Source: Balamuthia mandrillaris
Lineage: Eukaryota > Discosea > Longamoebia > Balamuthiidae
Assembly (NCBI GenBank): GCA_031835245.1
Contig: JAVKOQ010000232.1
Location: forward strand, 1-64,000
Length of the DNA: 64,000 nucleotides
Reading direction: 5' to 3'
Part shown: positions 56,017 through 64,000 of the stretch, one piece after another
Layout: each line of letters starts with the position of its first letter
Numbering within the stretch: position 1 is the stretch's first letter
Notes under the pieces: model-generated
Databases searched by the model: none
What the model saw: the letters and a program-made list of their open reading frames with translations, nothing else
Told to the model about the DNA's origin: nothing
Position numbers and translations under genes: made by a program

Positions 56017-58335
56017 TTAGGCAGAGTAATGCTTCTTGAGGTCGTTGAGGAAAGCGTTGCCTTCGGCATAGTTGATTGGTACCTGCGGACGGCAACAAGC
56101 ATCGTCGCAGTTAGCAAAATAAAACAACATAAACCAAAGGGTGAACAGAGAGAGGGTGAGAGTGAGAGAGAAGAGAGCATAGGACATACATCAATCAAAT
56201 GGACACCCTTGCTGTTGAGACACTCCGTCAGAACGGACAGCAACTCATCGGGCTTGTTAACACGATGTCCATGCGCCCCGTAGGCTTCGGCGTACTTCAC
56301 GAAATCGGGATTGGTGTAGCTTAATCCCCAACTCTCAAAGCCAGCGGCGGCTTGCTTCCATTGAATCATGCCGTAGGCATTGTCGTTGAGGATCATCACC
56401 ACCAAATCCAAGTTCAGTCTTACCGCAGTCTCCATCTCTTGTGAGTTCATCATAAAGCCGCCTTTTTGTTCAAACAGGCGTTAGTATTGCATAGCACAGA
56501 ACACACCAAGGGAGAAGAGAGAGGACGAGGAAGAGAGGAAAACGAGGATAAAACGAACCATCCCCACAAACGGCCAACACTTTACGCTCAGGATGAACCA
56601 AGCGAGCCGCAATGGCACTTGGCAAACCAGCTCCCATCGTGGCCAATGCATTGTCCAGCAGCAGCGTATTGGGGACGAGCGCAGGATAGTTCCTCGCGAA
56701 CCAAATCTTGTACATGCCATTGTCTAAGCAGACGATGCCATCGGAGGGCATAGCCTTTCTCACATCGGCCACCACGCGGCGAGGATCCATAGGGAAGGAG
56801 CTAATCTCAGCGAAGCTGTGGACCTCCTCGCTGAACTTGGTCTTGATCTGCTTGTAGAAGGAGAAGTCCCAGTTGCTTTGGCTGACGTCAATGCCTTCCT
56901 TGATTTGCCAGATGGCGTTGGCAATGTCGCCAATGACCTCAAGTTGAGGAAAGTAGACGGAGTCTACCTCTGCGCTGATGAAGTTCACGTGAATGACTTG
57001 AGGATTCTCTCCTTGTGTCATGAAGAATGGAGGCTACACACAAATGATATCATTTAAAACATGAGATAAAGAAAGGTCATCATAGTGAAGAGAAACGGGA
57101 GGTAGAGAACCTTTTCAATGACATCATGGCCAATGTTAACGATGAGATCGGCCTTGGCAATTGCAGCGTGTACATAGTCATTCTGGGATAGAGCAGCAGT
57201 GCCCAAGCTGCACTGATGTGTCTCATCCATGACTCCTTTGCCCATCTGCGTGTTGAACACAAAGAGGCCAGTTTTCTCCACAAACTCGCTTACCATCTTG
57301 GACGTCATCTTCCTATTGGCGGCCGCTCCGATGAGCAGCAAGGGGCGCTTGGCATCCTGGATCATTTGGATGGCGTGGCGAATGGCCTTCTCCTCGGCGA
57401 TAGGGCGACGCACGCGGTCCCTGGAGAATGGTTGCAGAGGCTGGGAGACCATCTCCTCGGCGATGTCCTCGGCTATTTCCAGGTGCACAGCGCCGGGGCG
57501 CTCCTCCTCAGCGCGCCGAAAGGCCTCTCGGATGAGGGGAGGGATGAGGTAGCCGCTCGCCACGGACTTGGTGAACTTGGTCACCGGTGCCATTATGTCC
57601 ACCTTAACACGTGGATCATGGGTTGAGTGAAGAAAGACGAGAATATAAGAGAAAGGAGAAGAAAACAAGAGGGCATGAGCGAAGAGAACGAGAGAGAGAG
57701 AGAGAGAGAGGAGAAGAGACGAGAGAGAAGGGAGAAGAGAGAAGAGAGAAGGGAGAGAGAGAGAGGAGAAGAGACGAGAGAGAAGGGAGAAGGGAGAAGA
57801 GAGAAGAGAGAAGAGAGAAGAGAGAAGAGAGAAGAGAGAAGAGAGAAGAGAGAAGAGAGAAGAGAGAAGAGAGAGAAGCGTACAGTGGCAATGATCTGGA
57901 AGCGTCCTTGCTTGCTCTTGCGTATCGGCTTTTGTCCAGTGATCATCATCATGGGCATGCCTCCCAGCTGTGCATACGCTATATATATATATTTTTTTTT
58001 TAAATAAAGAGAATAAGTCATCTCATCAATCCAAAACAGATAAAAAAACAGAAGTAGTGACCTGCTCCAGTGGTAAAGTTGGTGGCGCCAGGACCCAGGG
58101 TGGAGAGGCAGACGCCCGCCTTGCCGGTCAACCTGCCGATGGTGGTGGCCATGAAGGCGGCCGCCTGCTCGTGGCGGGTGAGCACCAGCTTGATCTTTTG
58201 GGACTTGCGCAGCGAGTCCAAAAAGTCCAGGTTCTCCTCCCCCGGCACACCAAAGATGTACTCCACCCCCTCCGCCTCCAAACACTCCACAAAGAGGTCC
58301 GTTGCCTTCACCTTTCTGTTCTTTCCTTCCTCCAT
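56017..58335 (-). CDS. Acetolactate synthase-like ThDP enzyme
   Basis: ATG 58335 begins MEEGKNRKVKATDLFVECLE. The N-terminal domain reads EYIFGVPGEENLDFLDSLRK and VLTRHEQAAAFMATTIGRLT, with the cofactor-activating Glu at about residue 56. It continues LSTLGPGATNFTTGAGAYAQ, LGGMPMMMITGQKPIRKSKQ and EERPGAVHLEIAEDIAEEM. The C-terminal ThDP site is GDGGFMMNSQEMETAVRLNL to LNDNAYGM, the GDG...NDN metal-diphosphate motif. The overall pattern is closest to bacterial acetolactate synthase large subunits, which condense two pyruvates, rather than to oxalyl-CoA decarboxylase or HACL1. Six or so introns show it is a resident nuclear gene. I see no clear organelle leader, so it may be cytosolic. Stop at 56017-56019. 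Confidence 0.85.
57689..57880. repeat. (GA)n and GAGAGAA minisatellite in an intron
   Basis: A pure GA run is followed by about 20 imperfect copies of GAGAGAA within the intron upstream of the VDIMAPVTKFTKSV exon of the acetolactate-synthase-like gene. On that gene's sense strand it is a pyrimidine tract. Confidence 0.9.
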
Positions 58336-58706
58336 TTCTGTGTTTGTTTTTCTGTTCAAATGTGTTGTGATGAAAGAATAAAAAAAATGAAAAGCAGAAG
58401 AGGTGAATGTTTAAGTAAGGGAGAGAGAGAGAGAGAGAAGAAAGCGCTAGTAGTTCTTCGAAAGAAGAAGAAGCAGGAAGAGGTTGGCGGGGAAGAAGAG
58501 ATTGTGCTTCTTCCTTCGAGGAAAGCTGACGATGGGAAGATCGGGAAATCCGCCGAAAAAGTTATTTTCTTCCCGATACTTACCCTTTTAGGATGTCGGG
58601 AAGCTCAAATAATTTCCCGTCTGATTTCACATTGGTTGGGAGAAATTTATGTTATGATCTGCATGACCCTCCGTTGATCTACTACTAAGAATTTTTTTTA
58701 CTTTGT
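58336..58706. other. Tandem-gene spacer upstream of the acetolactate-synthase-like gene
   Basis: It contains a (GA)n run at 58424-58440, a cluster of TCGGGAA elements at 58541-58619, and no exon. Confidence 0.5.
58541..58619. promoter_or_regulatory. Cluster of TCGGGAA elements
   Basis: TCGGGAA occurs at 58541-58547 and 58596-58602. Its reverse complement TTCCCGA is at 58570-58576, and a related TTTCCCG is at 58613-58619. Four copies in 79 bp in alternating orientation, 206-284 nt above the start at 58335, suggest a repeated factor-binding site. The core resembles half of an E2F site. Confidence 0.35.
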
Positions 58707-61700
58707 TTACAAGGCGGAGAGTTCTCGCTTCGTTTCTTCGAGCTGCTTCTCCAGCTCCAACACTCGTTGCCGCAGCAGCAGCTTGTTGCTCTCCTTGTCG
58801 CTTGCGGCTGCCGAGGGCCTCTTGCTCCCACCTGGAGGAGTGCTGTCGCCAATGGTTAAGGCCTTCTCTTCTTCTTCTTCCATCTTCTGCATCACAGCAT
58901 TCTTCTTGGGATGGTTGCTTGCAGCGGTTTTCTTCTTCGCCACCACCACCAGCTTCTTGTGTTGCTTTAAGTTCTCTTTGGTGTTGTTGCTCTGACCTGC
59001 GTTGATGTTGCTTTGATTGGGACCACAGTTCTCGCGATCATCATCATCATACACTTTCATCAAAGGCTGTCTCCTCTTTTGCTTCGAAAGAAGAGGCGAA
59101 GAAGTCTCTCCTGTCTTGTTCTGCTTCTTCTTTGTCGGCATAGTCGTCTTCTTCTCTCCCTTCTTTGACTTTCGTTGTGCTTCGTCCTTCTTTTCATCAT
59201 GTGGTGAATCTCTTCCTGCATCCTCTCCCTCTGCTTTTTGTTGCTCCTTTGATCTTCTTCGTTTGGAGGAGGATGAGGCACGTTGCAACTGCTTCTCTTT
59301 TTCCTTTTCGCTGGCGAGGCGATCGGCCTCCACTTTCTCCTCACGAGCCCTGTTGATGTCTCTCAGCAGAGCGATTACCTTGGCAGTCAGTTTCTGGTTT
59401 GTTGATAACACAACGATGAGTTCGTCTCCTGGTTCTTCATCTTTCGGCTCTGTTCCAATGCAGCCTGCCGTCGCTTGTTGGGCTTCAGAAGCTTGTGCTG
59501 TTTCTGTTTCGTTTTCTTCGTTCTTCTCGGCTTCTTCATTGCCGATTGTTGCTAAAGAAGAAGAAGAAGAAGAAGAAGAAGAAGAAGAAGAAGAAGAAGA
59601 AGAAGAAGAAGAAGAAGAAGAAGAAGAAGAAGAAGAAGAACAAGAAGAAGAAGAAGAAGAAGAAGAAGAAGAAGGAGAGGATGGAGATGCGTCTGAAGTT
59701 TCAACGTTTGGTTTGGAAAGAGAGGTTGCTTTGGAAGTGGTAATAGCCGTAGAGGTCTTTTTCTTTCGTCTGGCAAGTCTGCGAACCGTTGGTTTGACAC
59801 TTTGCTGTGAAGCAGTCCCATCAACTGCCCGTTCTGCTGTTTCAACAAAACTCTCCTTCTTAGTGGAATCGACATTTTCTTGCTCTTCATCTCGTTTGGT
59901 TGTAGTTGTTGTCATTGGTGTTGATGTTGTTGCGGATTGTGCTGGGGTTTTGGACGCAGGCTTGGCCTTCATGTTGTTCTTGTTTTTGCGTTTGGCGAGT
60001 CTCTTCTTCTTGACAATGCCAGCAGTCGAAGTAGCAGCTGAGCCGCTCTCTTGCACCTGTTGAGTTTGTTGTTCAGTTGCAGTTTCTTTTCTTTCTTTCT
60101 CTTCTTCTTGTTGCTGTTGCTCTTGTTCTTTCCTCTTTTTGTCTTCTTTTTCTGCTTTCGCTTTTGCTTCAGCCTTGTCCACCTCCTCCAAGACTTGATG
60201 AATGGACATGACGGCAGGAATGCTGTAAAAGTGGAGTAGCTCCTCCGCATCAAGAGCAGCCAGGATGGGCAACAAGCTCTCCATCCATGGAGCAAGCTCC
60301 TTGCCCACTGGTCTCTTCTCATACCAATCTTGAGGCGAGCATGGCCGTTCGTTTCTGTTGGCCGCTTCCTTTCCTTCTTTTGCTTCTTTTTCATCTTCTT
60401 TCTTCTCTTCTTTGCTGTTATTGTCGTTTGCGTGACGATAAATATCTCGCTCCCAACGAGAAAGCGTGGCAAGGAGAGTGGAAGGAGAGGCGCCCTTGCG
60501 AAAGTTTTCGATGATGGTGTTATTGGCAAGGGCGAACCTGGCGGGGTCTCCCTCGGCGGTGCCCACTGCCGGCATCTTCTCCTCATAAGGATAGATGAAG
60601 AGACCAGCGCGAATGATGCCACAAAGCAAGCTTTGAAGGTCGTTGTGTTTCAGTATTTGCTGTTTTGTGAAGATGAAAAACTCTAAGCAACAGCCAAACA
60701 AAGAAAGAGAAAGGAGAGAAGAACGAATAAAGAATACAAACCTCTACAAACTTTCCAACTGTGGAAGTGAAACTTTCTCTAAAGCCCTTATAGAGGCCAG
60801 CATTCTTCATGCCAATGCCAGGAATCAGCAGCCTACTTCCCATTAAGGATCCACTGGAAGAGCTTGAGCCTCCATCCTCCTTTTTTCCACGACGACTCCT
60901 CTTCTTGTTCCTGACCTTGTTTTTGGGCATGGGCTTCCATTCCTCGTTGGGATCTCCATCATTGATGAATGCGTCATCATCCATGTACGGGTGTAGAATC
61001 ACTTCTTCCTCTTCTCCTTCTTTCACAACTATTTCTTCGCCCGCTCTTTCTTCTTGCTCTTTCCTCTCTCCAGAAGTTTGATTCGTTGCCAATTGGCCCT
61101 TCTCAGAGAGAAGCTTTTGTTGTATGACCGTTTGGAGGCTTTGAAACTCCTCCTCAGAGATCGGAGGCATCGACATCTCATGGCACTGAGTAAGGTAGCT
61201 CTGAAAGAGCTCCTCCATGTGATCCTTCCTCTTGGCTCGCTGTCGGTTGTTGCGCTCCTTGACGAGGTTGTAGATGACCTGCATCTTACTGTCGTCCAGA
61301 AGTTCGGCCGCGTCGATGGGAATCGGTTCCGGGTCGTCCTCGTCGCCGCTGTAGTCGGTTAGGTCTTCTTCCTCTTCCAGGTTGACTTCACATTCTTCTC
61401 CCCCTTTGTTTCCTTCGTGAGCGGTGGCTTGCACGTCTTCCTCGTTGTTCTCATCTGCTTCGTCTTCGTCTCCCTCCTCTTCAGAAGAACAACCTCCGAT
61501 GCTTTCTTCGTCCGATTCCAATAGGTCCTCGCTCAAGTCTTCCTCCTCTATCTCCTCCAGTTCATCTTCACCTTGATCTTCATCGCTCTCCTCGTCCTCC
61601 TCTTCAGCGTCGCTGTAGTCCAAGTCCTCGCTATCGGAGGACAACAGGCCAGCATACATAACGTTATGGGCGGTCAGCGGTGCATGCTTCTTCTCCCTCT

Positions 61701-61941
61701 TCTCCAAGCCGGCTTTCCCCTCTCTGTCCGCCTTTTCCTCCTCCTTCGCTTGCCCACTTCTTCTTTGCTCCTTGGCTTCTTCCTTGACGGCGCCCGTTTC
61801 CAGAACGGCCGCTGCCTCTATCCCTTCTCCCGTGGCCACCTCGGTGGTGGCGGCGGGGGTGGTGGTGGAGGGCTTCGCCGCGGCGATGAGCACGGGCGTG
61901 ATGCGCTTCCTCGGTTTTGACGACGACGGCTGGCTGGCCAT
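58707..61941 (-). CDS. Large low-complexity, nuclear-type protein of unknown function
   Basis: ATG 61941 starts MASQPSSSKPRKRITPVLIA. Exon 1 (to about 60740) holds a highly acidic region (about residues 100-200) and a more ordered helical part: MQVIYNLVKERNNRQRAKRK, DHMEELFQSYLTQCHEMSMP, AFINDGDPNEEWKP, SRLLIPGIGMKNAGLYKGFR. After a single intron (GAG-GTTTGT ... TTAGAG) comes FFIFTKQQILKHNDLQSLLC and WERDIYRH. The rest is Lys-rich low complexity with RRLARRKKK/KKRLAKRKNK-type basic patches, a poly-Ser run of roughly 35 residues encoded by (CTT/TCT)n, and a C-terminal coiled coil (RQRVLELEKQLEETKRELSA). I do not recognise a family. Alternating acidic and basic blocks fit a nucleolar or chromatin protein (inference). 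Confidence 0.65.
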
Positions 61942-62065
61942 TTTGGCTGACTACTACGGGCAGCAGCTCCCTCTTTTTCTGTTGTTTGTTGCGTTGTGTG
62001 TGCGTACGCTACGGACTGCTGACAAAAACCTCTCCCCCCGAACGTAAATAGTACACGGAAAAAAA

Positions 62066-62079
62066 TTTTGGCGGGAAAA
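62066..62079. promoter_or_regulatory. E2F-like site
   Basis: TTTTGGCGGGAAAA is a near-perfect E2F/DP consensus, about 125 nt upstream of the minus-strand start at 61941. Confidence 0.45.
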
Positions 62080-62368
62080 TTCCATGACGACACGAAAATC
62101 TCCCCCCCCCTTTTAACTGGCTGTGCTCGAAGCTTGCTCAAGTCCTGCAGCAGATGGATGATGTCAGCTCACTGGAGCGGAATTGACTTCTGAAAAATGG
62201 GAGGAAAACTATTCGAAGCGCTTTCAGACTAAAGCGGCTCAATGCTTTGATCGGTTACTGAAAGTTTCAAACCACCAATCAAAAATCAAAGCAGAGGCTT
62301 TACCTTACCATAAAAAGGCCATTTCTGTTGTCTTTTTCTTTGTCTCATCTCTAGCAGAGATCTTTCAC

Positions 62369-62374
62369 GTCGAC
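62369..62374. promoter_or_regulatory. GTCGAC palindrome upstream of the Rab gene
   Basis: The context is TTTCACGTCGACAAAAAT, 237 nt above the start codon at 62611. Confidence 0.35.
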
Positions 62375-62610
62375 AAAAATTCATTGCTCCGCTTTACCCC
62401 CCCATGCCCCAGCGGTCTTTGCTTTGAAAAGGTCTGAGGAGAGCTGATGTCATCAGTGCTGGGTGCGATTTGATGGGGGGACCTTAGTGTCCAGAAGTAA
62501 CGCGAAGGAGAAAGAAAGAAAACTCAAACAAAAAAAAAACAGAGAGAGAGAAAAGAAGTTATTCGATAAATACAAACACAACAAACAAAGAGAAACAAAA
62601 GCATAGGACA

Positions 62611-63815
<1,205 letters not shown>

Positions 63816-64000
63816 GGTCGTAGGAGCTATCGATGAGTACTTGCTTTGGCCGAAAGTTAAGAGAGCACTGGACGTCTGCGTAGACTCCTATTTCTACGTC
63901 TCTCAGCGTTTTCCCTTCTTTTTCTTTAAGTTGTGTTATTACTAGGCCGCCGGAGGGACGAAAGGGAGAAGAAAGAAGGAACGAGAAGGAAGAAACAAAC

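Larger units (their letters stand above)
61942..62610. other. Divergent intergenic region
   Basis: This is the upstream region of the low-complexity protein (-) and the Rab gene (+). It contains an E2F-like site at 62066-62079, two TGATGTCA sites (62159-62166 and 62446-62453) and a GTCGAC palindrome at 62369-62374. A frame at about 62183-62437 lacks coding character. Confidence 0.5.

Noticed and set aside
56029-57626. Plus-strand frames opposite the acetolactate-synthase-like gene
   Set aside because: Antisense shadows of conserved ThDP-enzyme exons.
59017-60063. Plus-strand 348-residue frame opposite the low-complexity nuclear-type gene
   Set aside because: Composition (Ser, Phe, Leu, Glu) reflects the antisense of Lys/Glu/Ser-rich codons; no domain or splice support.
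62155-62455. Imperfect inverted repeat (GATGATGTCAGCTC and GAGCTGATGTCATC) as a possible small transposon
   Set aside because: Similarity is limited to about 14 bases with mismatches; two separate TGATGTCA-type sites explain it better.

Overview
The window is nuclear DNA of an intron-rich eukaryotic microbe. I infer a free-living amoebozoan, possibly Balamuthia- or Acanthamoeba-like. The grounds are a receptor kinase with tyrosine-kinase motifs, Frizzled/Smoothened-like receptors, an RGS protein, nuclear-envelope and ribosome-biogenesis genes, and short introns stuffed with (CT)n and (CTT)n runs. The species call is inference. About 22 protein genes are packed on both strands, often only tens of bases apart, and one convergent pair overlaps in coding sequence. 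There is one convincing tRNA, tRNA-Gly(GCC). I saw no CRISPR array, rRNA or virus-like element.

Layout. 1-6.1 kb: the last exon of an off-window gene, a STE20/MST-type kinase (+) with a predicted C-terminal membrane helix and bZIP-type sites in front, then a convergent GT61-type glycosyltransferase (-). 6.8-11.1 kb: a receptor kinase (+) with FG-GAP repeats, one membrane helix and a cytoplasmic tyrosine-kinase-like domain. 11.2-16.3 kb: an accessory strip with a leucine-rich-repeat (LRR) gene fragment, an oligopeptidase-B-like pseudogene, a secreted cupredoxin (-), an LRR gene with an apparent frameshift, a 477-bp inverted-repeat element, the tRNA and a decayed Frizzled-like fragment. 16.5-23.6 kb: a single-pass membrane protein of unknown function (+) and two tandem Frizzled-like receptors (-), near-identical in exons but not in introns.

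24-33 kb: Obg-type GTPase (+), M28 carboxypeptidase Q-like enzyme (+), RGS protein (+), short-form tRNase Z (-). 33.5-44.3 kb: a disordered protein with endocytic-adaptor motifs (+), an unassigned basic protein (-), an LRR-PIN fusion (+), a nicotinamide-riboside-kinase-like enzyme (-), a Src1/MAN1-like inner nuclear membrane protein (+) and a tiny zinc-binding protein (-). 44.5-54.3 kb: RINT1/Tip20 tether (+) and DHX37/Dhr1 helicase (+). 54.3-64 kb: a poorly resolved minus-strand gene with a mitochondrial-type leader, an acetolactate-synthase-like ThDP enzyme (-), a large low-complexity nuclear-type protein (-) and an N-terminally lipidated Rab (+).

No operon-like pathway is evident. The genes mix signalling and trafficking (kinases, RGS, Frizzled-like, Rab, RINT1, adaptor) with RNA and ribosome processing (tRNase Z, DHX37, Obg, PIN). 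Cross-gene patterns that stand out are a GTCGAC palindrome 51-237 nt upstream of many start codons, E2F-like GGCGGGAA sites in several promoters, pyrimidine microsatellites polarised along the sense strand of introns, and exon-restricted identity between the two tandem receptors.
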